NCBI RefSeq assembly: GCF_000974445.1
Contig: NZ_BBOJ01000012.1
Location: forward strand, 186,001-250,000
DNA from: Lentzea aerocolonigenes
GTDB lineage: Bacteria; Actinomycetota; Actinomycetes; Mycobacteriales; Pseudonocardiaceae
Length of the DNA stretch: 64,000 bases
Direction: 5' to 3'
The translations under genes and the position numbers were made by a program. Every line of letters begins with the position of its first letter. Position 1 is the stretch's first letter. Shown here piece by piece: positions 8,542-15,584 of the stretch. Below the pieces are notes generated by a model. The model saw only the letters and a program-made list of their open reading frames with translations. It did no database searches and was not told the origin of the DNA.

Positions 8542-9149
8542 GGTGCCCGGCGCGCGCAGGCTTCTCGCCCTGCTGGCGTTGCGACGCCCCGGTGCCGCGC
8601 CAGGTGGCGGCCACGCTGCTGTGGCCGGACGCGACGGCACGACGGGCGTCCGCGTGCCTGCGGTCGTCGTTGTGGCGGCTGGCGAAACCGTCCACACCGC
8701 TGGTCGTGGCGACCGAGGACGCCCTGGTGCTGGGCGAGGACGTCGAGATCGACTTCCGGCGCGCGTGCGCGTTCGCCGCGGCACCGGGAGCACGACCGGA
8801 GGCCCTCGGGATGCTCAAGGCCGACCTGCTGCCAGGGTGGTGGCAGCTGTGGGTGCAGGCCGAGCGCGACTGGTGGTGGCAGGCCAGGTTGCGCGCGCTG
8901 GAGACCCTCAGCGACCGGTTCCGGTCGTGCGGAGATCACCACCACGCGCACCAGGCAGCGCTCGCCGCCGTGCAGACGGACCCGTTGCGGGAGAGCGCGC
9001 ACCGCACGCTCGTCGAGCTGCACCTGGCCGACGGCAATCCCGCGCAGGCCGTGCGGCAGTACCAGAGCTACCGCAGGCAGCTGCGCGCGGAGCTCGGCCT
9101 CGAACCGTCGGCCCACATTCACGAGCTCGTGCGACCTTTGCTGCGTTGA
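8540..9149 (+). pseudogene. SARP-family regulator remnant, truncated and frameshifted
   Basis: The remains of a SARP/BTAD transcriptional activator. A first short piece (RRLLALLALRR, from about 8555) is in one frame. After a run of four C at 8587-8590 the reading moves by one base to PVPRQVAATLLWPDA and continues to a normal C-terminus (LRAELGLEPSAHIHELVRPLLR, split: LRAELGLEPS and HELVRPLLR). The BTAD tetratricopeptide-like helices are intact, but most of the N-terminal winged helix is missing because the gene abuts the NRAMP remnant. The frameshift could be a sequencing slip; the truncation cannot. Confidence 0.78.
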
Positions 9150-9185
9150 TGTTCGAAGTGCGGCCGTTCGGGCTACTCACCCGGC

Positions 9186-10646
9186 ATGGACCACAGCAAG
9201 GCACCGGTGCTGGAAGCGTTGCAGCAGTTCCGCGAGCGCGGCTACGTGCCGTTCACCCCGCCGGGACACCGCCAGGGCAAGGGCGTCGACCCGAGGGTGC
9301 TGGACGTGCTCGGCAAGCAGGTGTTCGAGGCCGACGTGCTCGCGCTCAACGGCCTGGACGACCGGTTGATGCACGGCGGTGTGATCGAGCACGCCCAGGA
9401 GCTCATGGCGCACGCCGTCCGCGCCGAGCACGCGTTCTTCTCCACGTGCGGCAGCTCGTTGTCGGTCAAGAGCGCGATGCTGTCCGTGGCGGGACCGCAC
9501 GAGAAGCTGATCGTGCCGCGGCACGCGCACAAGTCCGTGGTGTCCGGGCTGATCCTGAGCGGCGTCTGTCCTGTGTGGATCAGCCCGAACTGGGACGCGG
9601 AACGGCACCTCGCGCACCCGCCGGGCGCGGACAGGGTGCGCGAGCTGTTCGAGGCCGAGCCGGAGGCCAAGGGCATGCTGCTGGTCACGCCGACCGACTA
9701 CGGCACGTGCGGTGACATCGCCGAGATCGCCGAGGTGTGCCACTCGTTCGGCAAACCGTTGATCGTGGACGAGGCGTGGGGCGCGCACCTGCCGTTCCAC
9801 GACGACCTGCCGCCGTGGGGCATGGACGCGGGTGCCGACGTGGTCGTGACGAGCGTGCACAAGTCCGGTGCCGCGGTCGAGCAGAGCTCCGTGTTCCACC
9901 TGCAGGGCGACCTGGTCGACGCGAAGGTGCTCAAGGCCAGGGAAGATCTGCTCGGCACGACCAGCCCGACCTCGCTCGTCTACGCCACCCTCGACGGCTG
10001 GCGCCGGCAGATGGTGCAGCACGGCGAACTGCTGCTGACCGCCGCGCTCGCACTCGCCGAGTCGACCCGTGCCGCCATCGGCGAGCTGCCCGGCCTGCAC
10101 GTCATGGAGTTCGACGACCTGGTGCACTCGTACGACCCGTTGAAGATGGTCATCGACGTGTCGGGGCTCGACATCAGCGGCTACCAGGCCACGGACTGGC
10201 TGCGCGAACACCAGCGCGTCACGCTCGGGCTGTCGGACCACCGGCGGGTCGTCGCCCAGTTCACCCACGCCGACGACCACCGCACGGCGCAGACGCTCGT
10301 CGAGGCGTTGCGCGCGCTCACGAAGGCCGATCTGCCCACCCCGAAGCCCGTCGACCTGCCCACGCCCGACGAGCTCCAGCTGGAGACGGCGATGCTGCCG
10401 CGCGACGCGTTCTTCGCGGAGGTCGAGCAGGTACCGGTCGAGCGGGCGGCCGGGCGGATCGCGGCGGAGATGATCACGCCGTACCCGCCGGGCGCGCCCG
10501 CGGTACTGCCCGGCGAGGTGATCACCGACGAGGTGCTGGACTACGTGCGCAGCGGGCTCGCCGCGGGCATGCAGTTGCCGGACCCCGCGGATCCGGAGCT
10601 GAAGAGCGTGCGGGTGGTTGCGCCTGCGAGCACGCCCAACTCCTGA
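9186..10646 (+). CDS. Orn/Lys/Arg decarboxylase family protein
   Basis: A 486-residue PLP enzyme of the Orn/Lys/Arg decarboxylase class. It opens with FTPPGHRQGKG (about residues 23-33). The cofactor Asp is in DEAWGAH (195-201) and the Schiff-base Lys226 is in SVHKSGAA. The C-terminal domain (about 370-486) has the family YPPGAPAVLPGE stretch. Family members make cadaverine, agmatine or putrescine; the substrate cannot be assigned here. The ATG at 9186 follows the dead SARP gene by 36 bases. No dedicated regulator is adjacent now. Confidence 0.87.
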   Translation: MDHSKAPVLEALQQFRERGYVPFTPPGHRQGKGVDPRVLDVLGKQVFEADVLALNGLDDRLMHGGVIEHAQELMAHAVRAEHAFFSTCGSSLSVKSAMLSVAGPHEKLIVPRHAHKSVVSGLILSGVCPVWISPNWDAERHLAHPPGADRVRELFEAEPEAKGMLLVTPTDYGTCGDIAEIAEVCHSFGKPLIVDEAWGAHLPFHDDLPPWGMDAGADVVVTSVHKSGAAVEQSSVFHLQGDLVDAKVLKAREDLLGTTSPTSLVYATLDGWRRQMVQHGELLLTAALALAESTRAAIGELPGLHVMEFDDLVHSYDPLKMVIDVSGLDISGYQATDWLREHQRVTLGLSDHRRVVAQFTHADDHRTAQTLVEALRALTKADLPTPKPVDLPTPDELQLETAMLPRDAFFAEVEQVPVERAAGRIAAEMITPYPPGAPAVLPGEVITDEVLDYVRSGLAAGMQLPDPADPELKSVRVVAPASTPNS

Positions 10647-10739
10647 TCGCGGGCGCGTGGCCAGGTCCCGCGTGCCCGGTCCTCTGGTGCAGCCGACCAC
10701 CAGACCCGGCCGACCCCAACCTGACGGCCGTGCAGGTGG

Positions 10740-10928
10740 TCAGCTCCCGCGTCCGGTCTTCTCCTGCAGCCGGTCGATGAGCTGCGAGGCCTCCACCTTG
10801 GTGAGCTCGTCCGGCACGTCCTCCCCCGCTTCCTGGGCGAGGGTGTGCAGGTACGACTCCTGCGGACCGGTCATCGGCTCGTCACCAGTCGTCCAGTCCT
10901 GCGGGTCCTTCTCCGGCGTGCGGTTCAC
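10740..10928 (-). CDS. DUF3072 family small protein
   Basis: A 62-residue protein with the DUF3072 signature (MTGPQESYLHTLAQEAGE, then LTKVEASQLIDRLQ). The GTG start at 10928 has an AAAGGGGA ribosome site nearby. The domain is widespread as a short free-standing protein in actinobacteria and proteobacteria, and its role is unknown; it resembles the C-terminal helical motif found on some SAP-like proteins. Confidence 0.8.
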   Translation of the reverse strand: MNRTPEKDPQDWTTGDEPMTGPQESYLHTLAQEAGEDVPDELTKVEASQLIDRLQEKTGRGS

Positions 10929-10985
10929 GACCGTCCCCTTTCACTCGAACACGCGTTCGAGATACCCCGGACGGCGGTGGCTCAA

Positions 10986-11327
10986 TCAGCCTTTCAGCAC
11001 GACGTCACCCGGCGTGGACGGACCCGGCACGACGAGCGGCCGCCGCACGCGGGACATCAGGCGGTGCGCCACCGTCAGCAGCGTCCGCGCCTCCATCCGC
11101 TCGTGGTAGGCCAGGTGCTCGTCCGCGGCCTCGACACAGGCGACGACCTGCGGCGACACCTCGGCGTCCGCGTTCGCGCAGGCGGCCAGCGCCTCGGTCA
11201 GCCCCTTGCGGGCCTCGTCGGAGTCGACGTTGGCCAGTGCGGTGCAGACGGCGTTGTCCAGCTTCTCCAGCGCGGTCACGCGCAGCTGCTGCAACGACAC
11301 TTCGTCTAATTCGGTGGTCACGGTCAT
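10986..11327 (-). CDS. Hypothetical helical protein
   Basis: A 113-residue, largely helical, acidic protein (ALEKLDNAVCTALANVDSDE, then a CVEAADEHLAYHERMEAR helix) with a basic LMSRVRRPL segment near the C-terminus. I recognise no family. Codon use is typical of the window and the frame is well placed behind the DUF3072 gene on the same strand, with 57 bases between them, which supports a real gene. Confidence 0.6.
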   Translation of the reverse strand: MTVTTELDEVSLQQLRVTALEKLDNAVCTALANVDSDEARKGLTEALAACANADAEVSPQVVACVEAADEHLAYHERMEARTLLTVAHRLMSRVRRPLVVPGPSTPGDVVLKG

Positions 11328-11440
11328 CGCCTGCCTTCACAGCCGGAATCTCCGCGCCGACTGCTTGACGCACCGCGCCCGAGTACCCGGTTCGAGAGCC
11401 CTCAAACCAGGACTTCACCGCGCGCGGCTACCGTGGCGGG

Positions 11441-11797
11441 ATGCGTGCGACCTGGCGCGAGAAGAACGCGCGGCAGTGGATCTCCGACCTGTCCGACCGG
11501 ATCGGCGTGACGGGGTGGGCGGCACTCGCCGTCACGCCCGCGCTCGCCGCCGAGGTGGACCAGCACGGCGCGGCGGTGCGCGACATCCTGCTGCTCGGCG
11601 TCGAAGGCGCCGGCACGGTCGGCGCTGTCGTGCTGCTGGCCGCGTACGGTCGCGGGCTGCTCGATCACGCGCTCGAGTCGGAGTGGACCCACACGTCGTG
11701 GCTCGGCGTCCGGCTGATGGCGATCTGTCAGCTGGCGCACCTGCACGACGTGAAGCCGTTGACCGACGACGTGGGCGCGCTTCCCGAGCTCACGTAG
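11441..11797 (+). CDS. Hypothetical protein, possibly DUF6401-like
   Basis: A 118-residue protein with a stretch, LAAEVDQHGAAVRDILLLG, that reminds me of the small actinobacterial DUF6401 group; this is from memory and uncertain. The rest is helical, with AYGRGLLDHALESEW near the middle. The ATG at 11441 follows a 113-base divergent spacer. A hairpin directly after the stop ends transcription. Confidence 0.6.
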   Translation: MRATWREKNARQWISDLSDRIGVTGWAALAVTPALAAEVDQHGAAVRDILLLGVEGAGTVGAVVLLAAYGRGLLDHALESEWTHTSWLGVRLMAICQLAHLHDVKPLTDDVGALPELT

Positions 11798-11799
11798 AA

Positions 11800-11829
11800 A
11801 CGAGGCGCACCCAGGTGGATGCGCCTCGT
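11800..11829. terminator. Bidirectional hairpin terminator
   Basis: A perfect 10-base-pair stem (ACGAGGCGCA at 11800-11809 with its complement at 11820-11829) and a 10-base loop, placed between two convergent genes. No T-run follows, as is common in GC-rich actinobacteria. Confidence 0.75.
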
Positions 11830-11842
11830 CGTCAACCAACCG

Positions 11843-12658
11843 TCAGAGGTCTTCCGGCCTCCGCGCACCGAGCACCGGGTCCTCGACCGGCACCTGCCGC
11901 TGAGTCGCGACCGGGTCGGCCTGCGGAATGGGCGTGGTCTCCGCACCGGTCCGCACGGCGTCCTCCCGACCGCGCTGGTACGCCTCGGCCTGAGCCTGGG
12001 CCTGCGGGAGCTCCGCCTCGGCGCGTCCCAGCCAGCCCTCCCACCGCTGCTGCATCGGCCGGATCAGGCCACCGCCCACGCCGACGACGAGGATGCCGCC
12101 CGCCGTCGCGAGCACCGCGATCAGCACCGGCATCGTCACCGTGGTGGCGACACCGATCTGGTTCAGCGCCGCGATGATGCCGAGCGCCCAGATGAAGATC
12201 GACGCGATGTTCGCGAGCACCCGCCCGTAGGACAGCCCGCCGAGCGCGCCGCCGATGAAGTCCTTGGCAGCGTTGGCGATCGCGCCGGCGACCACGACGA
12301 TGATGATCGCGACCGCGGCCTTGGGCAGCCACGCCACGATGCCGGTCAGCAGCTCCGACACGGGGTTGGGGCCCCACACGCCGAACGCGATCTGCAACGT
12401 GATCAGCAGCAGCGCGTAGTAGACCAGCTTCGCGAGCAGGTCAGAGGCGTCGTACTTGCTGCGCGACAACATCTGCCGCACACCGCCGCGCTCCACGAGC
12501 CGGTCGAACCCGACCCGTTCGAGCACCTTGTCGACGAGCTTGGAAACGGCCTTGGCGACGAACCAGCCGATCAGCAGGATCAGCAGGAAGGCGGCCAGCT
12601 TGGGCACGAACGTCGCCACCGCCCGCCAGGCGTCGGTGAGCCCTTGTTCGAAGTCCAT
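11843..12658 (-). CDS. Conserved TM-helix (mechanosensitive channel-like) membrane protein
   Basis: A 271-residue protein with about five membrane helices. It carries two copies of the conserved TM-helix motif seen in small mechanosensitive-channel relatives (PKLAAFLLILLIGWFVAKAV near residue 19 and LPKAAVAIIIVVVAGAIANA near residue 111). It lacks the MscS beta domain; the C-terminal 70 residues are a charged Gln/Ala/Glu-rich tail. The ATG is preceded by GGGAG. A role in osmotic response is possible but unproven. Confidence 0.75.
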   Translation of the reverse strand: MDFEQGLTDAWRAVATFVPKLAAFLLILLIGWFVAKAVSKLVDKVLERVGFDRLVERGGVRQMLSRSKYDASDLLAKLVYYALLLITLQIAFGVWGPNPVSELLTGIVAWLPKAAVAIIIVVVAGAIANAAKDFIGGALGGLSYGRVLANIASIFIWALGIIAALNQIGVATTVTMPVLIAVLATAGGILVVGVGGGLIRPMQQRWEGWLGRAEAELPQAQAQAEAYQRGREDAVRTGAETTPIPQADPVATQRQVPVEDPVLGARRPEDL

Positions 12659-12737
12659 GTCGAACTCCCTTCGCGCGGGCGCCCGACCGGGTCACCCGCA
12701 CCAGGCAATACCCGGTGCGGGGACCGTTCACACGGGG

Positions 12738-12914
12738 TCAGGACACCGGCCGCAGCTCGCGGTCGCTCGCCACGAGGTGCTCCCAGGTCCTGCCGCGCTG
12801 ACTCGGTGGCGCGGACCCGTCCGCGGTGCACACCGGGTACACCAGGCCGAAGGGAACCGGCTGATCGAACTCGTCACCGGTACGAACGTCGACCAGACGA
12901 CGCAGGTGGGCCAT
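12738..12914 (-). CDS. Small hypothetical protein
   Basis: A 58-residue frame from the ATG at 12914, chosen over an earlier start because GAGGAG lies 10 bases upstream of it. It begins MAHLRRLVDVRTGDEFDQPV and has one Cys. The good ribosome site and normal codon use support a real gene. I recognise no family. Confidence 0.5.
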   Translation of the reverse strand: MAHLRRLVDVRTGDEFDQPVPFGLVYPVCTADGSAPPSQRGRTWEHLVASDRELRPVS

Positions 12915-13167
12915 CACAACCACTCCTCACGACCGAAGCGGTGCCGCACACGTCCGGACGGTCACCCGGACGCGGGACCTGGGGTAGGGGATCACCGAAT
13001 ACCCCGTGATCAGCACGAACATGCGCTCGCCCGTTGCGACATCAGGGTGAACTGATCGTCCACAGTGGACTAACGCACCGGGATCGAGCGGGTGCTGTGC
13101 GGTGAGGATGATCATGCGCCGTCGTGGATGGCGCGTGGTGGCCGGAATCCGGGACCACCAAAGAGGA

Positions 13168-13204
13168 TCCGCCCGAGCCACACCCACGGCACGGCTCGGG
13201 CGGA
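13168..13204 (-). terminator. Terminator of the 2-methylisoborneol operon
   Basis: A perfect 12-base-pair inverted repeat (arms 13168-13179 and 13193-13204, TCCGCCCGAGCC and its complement) with a 13-base loop, starting five bases after the terpene synthase stop. On the minus strand it is followed by TCCTCTTT, a weak T-tract. A clear intrinsic terminator. Confidence 0.8.
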
Positions 13205-13208
13205 CGCG

Positions 13209-14273
13209 TCACCGGTAACGCGGATGCGTGGTGTGCCACTCGAAGCCGCCGCCCATCCAGGCCTTGGCGCCCTTCAGGAACCGGTGCAGCTCCACCGACG
13301 GCACGGCCAGCAGCTCCCGGTGCCCCGCCTCGAAGTCGCGCACCATCTGGTTGTGCAGCTCCACTGTCCGTTCGGTGGCCTCGGCGATCGAGCACCCCCG
13401 GTCGGCCGCGATCTGCAACACCATGTTGCACACCGGCTTCTCGTCGGCGGCGTCCTTCTCCACCGACACCAGGTCGTTCACGATCACCGACGCCGTGCCC
13501 GCCGACGTCAGCAGCTGACGCACGCGCGGGTCGTAGTACAACGGCGCCGGCAGCTCGTAGCCGCCGACCGCGTCGATCAGCGTCATCGACGTGTAGAAGG
13601 TGTCGTGCTGCCGCGTCGCCAGGTACTGCCACGCCGGCGGGTAGTTGCCGGTGTGCCGCCAGGCCGCGTAGGCGCTCCACGACACGAACATCGCGAACGT
13701 CGAGTAGCAGACCCGTTGCACCACGGTCGGTGTGCTGCGTGCGGTCAGGTGCGCGATGCCCGACCGCAGGCCGACGAGCACCGGGTCGGCCGCGATCGTC
13801 TCCTCCAGCTCGTCGGTGAACTCGGCGGCGGGCGCGACCGGGTCCATCGCGGCCATCGCCAGCGCGAGCCGGGGCGGCAGCTCGGCCGGGACCGCTCCCA
13901 TCTCGGTGCTGTCGGCGTACAGGTCGTCGGCGGCCCACCACGCCGCGTTCAGCCTCGCCGCGATCAGCAGCTGGTCCACGTCGTCGGTATCGGTGTGGGT
14001 GAGCACCGCGAGCCGGCCGAACATCCCGCCCAGGAACCGTTCCGGCTCCTCGAAACCGCACTCCCCCGCCCACGCGATCAGCCGCTCGTCGACGGCGGCG
14101 GCCAGCAGGGCGTCCTCGCGTTCGACCACCGGCACGTACAACGGCGGCGCCGTGCCGTCACCCCAGGGGCGTTCCGCGTAGCCCGGTTCGGGAGGCAGAT
14201 CGACGGGCTCGGGCCGCCCGAGCCGGGCAGCAGACGTGCCCAGCCCGGACGGCCCGTTCAGCACATCCCGCAT
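13209..14273 (-). CDS. 2-methylisoborneol synthase (terpene cyclase)
   Basis: A 354-residue class I terpene synthase. The Asp-rich metal site is DDLYADST at 116-123, and the NSE/DTE-type metal site is NDLVSVEKD at 266-274. The protein ends in a HPRYR tail. The gene follows a GPP methyltransferase with TGATG overlap, the hallmark of the 2-methylisoborneol pathway, in which 2-methyl-GPP is cyclised to the earthy odorant. It lacks the long Pro-rich N-terminal extension of some Streptomyces enzymes. The ATG at 14273 is fixed by the coupling. Confidence 0.9.
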   Translation of the reverse strand: MRDVLNGPSGLGTSAARLGRPEPVDLPPEPGYAERPWGDGTAPPLYVPVVEREDALLAAAVDERLIAWAGECGFEEPERFLGGMFGRLAVLTHTDTDDVDQLLIAARLNAAWWAADDLYADSTEMGAVPAELPPRLALAMAAMDPVAPAAEFTDELEETIAADPVLVGLRSGIAHLTARSTPTVVQRVCYSTFAMFVSWSAYAAWRHTGNYPPAWQYLATRQHDTFYTSMTLIDAVGGYELPAPLYYDPRVRQLLTSAGTASVIVNDLVSVEKDAADEKPVCNMVLQIAADRGCSIAEATERTVELHNQMVRDFEAGHRELLAVPSVELHRFLKGAKAWMGGGFEWHTTHPRYR

Positions 14274-15115
14274 CAGACGCGGTCCGCGGCGATCAGCAGG
14301 TAGTGGAAGCTGCCCTCCTTGTACGCGGTGAGGAACGGGTCCTCGATGCCGGTCGCGACCGACGACTTCGCGCGCAGCTCCCAGTACGGGATCGTGTCCG
14401 GCGTGAGGTCGACGACGCTGATGGGCACGAAACCGTTGTCCGCCAGCGCCTTGAAGTACTCGCTGCGCGGGTGGATGTTGCAGATGTAGTGCTGGTCGAT
14501 CTGGCTGACCGCACGCGAGCGGCCACCCGTCAGGTCGTTGTAGCAACCGGTGATGCAGACGTACCGGCCGCCGGGGGCGATGAGCCTCGCGAACTCGCCG
14601 TACAGCTGCTGGAGGTCCACGTACATCGTGGTCTCGTTGGTCCAGATGCCGTTGAACGCCCCGGTTTCGAAGCCGGTGTCGAGCATGTTCTTGAAGTGGA
14701 ACCGGACCTGGTCCGAGACTCCGCGCTCGGACGCCTGCGCGTTGGCGAACGCGACCTGCTGCTCGGAGATGCTGACGCCGTCGACCTGAGAGCCGAAGCG
14801 GGCGTTGGCCATGAAGCTCGTGCCGCCGCGGCCGGAACCGCCGTCCATCAGCCTGCCGCCGAACGGGATGTCACCGAACGCGTCGAGCAGCACTTCGGCC
14901 TGCGCGGTCTCCAGCCGGTGCATCTCCGCGATGATCGCGTCGTCGCCCATCTCCAGCACGGCCGGGTCGTACGCACCGAGCCCGTAGTGGTGGTGGTAGA
15001 GCCCGTCCACCTCACCGAGCTTGATGTTGACCGGATCCTTCTCCTTGTTCCAGTAGTCCGCGACGGAACGCTGGTAGTCGGTGCGCAGAACCGGCTTCAC
15101 AGTGGGGCTCGCCAT
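14273..15115 (-). CDS. Geranyl diphosphate 2-C-methyltransferase
   Basis: A 280-residue SAM-dependent methyltransferase. The SAM-binding motif I is LMDGGSGRGGTSF (about residues 89-101), and a characteristic VDGLYHHHYGLGAYD stretch lies near residue 35. It methylates C2 of geranyl diphosphate to give 2-methyl-GPP for the coupled synthase. The ATG at 15115 has an AGGAG ribosome site about 12 bases upstream. The cyclic-nucleotide-binding EshA-type gene often found beside this pair in Streptomyces is absent here. Confidence 0.92.
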   Translation of the reverse strand: MASPTVKPVLRTDYQRSVADYWNKEKDPVNIKLGEVDGLYHHHYGLGAYDPAVLEMGDDAIIAEMHRLETAQAEVLLDAFGDIPFGGRLMDGGSGRGGTSFMANARFGSQVDGVSISEQQVAFANAQASERGVSDQVRFHFKNMLDTGFETGAFNGIWTNETTMYVDLQQLYGEFARLIAPGGRYVCITGCYNDLTGGRSRAVSQIDQHYICNIHPRSEYFKALADNGFVPISVVDLTPDTIPYWELRAKSSVATGIEDPFLTAYKEGSFHYLLIAADRV

Positions 15116-15584
15116 GATCCTGTGGTGCTCCTGTTCGTTGGAACGCTCACTGCCGAACAGCAATCGACCTTTGCAGCCTTTGGCGCAACCGGCGATCCGC
15201 CGTTCAGGGTTGGTTCGGTCACGAACGGGTGCGGCGGATCTTGCATCTCCGTGGCCCTCTTCACCCGCGCAACCCGTGCAGCACCCCACTTTCGCGGGTT
15301 CTCTGCGTCCAACCGGATGACGCGAAGGGGCAGGATTCCACGCCACCGGGGAAGAAATCCCGTACGAGCGCCGAGGTCACCCGAGCGCCCACTCGGCTCG
15401 CAACCGGCCCAATCGGCTCACACGATTCAGAGCCGTGAGCTGCCGGGAGAACTGTTCGAACAGGCAGGGAGCCGTCATTGAAAACCATTTCAGGATTCCC
15501 TATTTCAAGAATGTGAATGTTTGACACATATGCAACTCTCGACTACAAAGAAATAGCCCCCGCCCTGCCGAAGAGGGTTGTCGA
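15116..15584. other. Divergent intergenic region, GPP methyltransferase / beta-helix protein
   Basis: 469 bases with no supportable gene. The right third (about 15478-15560) is much more AT-rich than the window. A perfect 12-base palindrome, CTGTTCGAACAG, at 15452-15463 is a possible operator. A sigma70-type promoter for the secreted protein lies at 15521-15549, and a weaker pair (TTGAAA 15478-15483, TATTTC 15501-15506) sits upstream of it. Confidence 0.6.
15521..15549 (+). promoter_or_regulatory. Sigma70-type promoter
   Basis: A perfect TTGACA -35 box at 15521-15526, a 17-base spacer and a TACAAA -10 box at 15544-15549. Predicted transcription begins about 30 bases before the ATG at 15585, leaving room for the AGAGGG ribosome site. 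Such a canonical promoter is rare in this GC-rich window. Confidence 0.7.

Noticed and set aside
8540-9149. SARP gene as an intact regulator disturbed only by a sequencing error
   Set aside because: Even if the extra C is an error, most of the DNA-binding domain is missing at the NRAMP junction.
12927-13187. Minus-strand frame of 86 codons
   Set aside because: It crosses the terminator of the 2-methylisoborneol operon, has no ribosome site and resembles no family.
15261-15527. Minus-strand frame of 88 codons in the intergenic region
   Set aside because: Composition is unlike a protein, no ribosome site, and it covers the promoter of the secreted protein.
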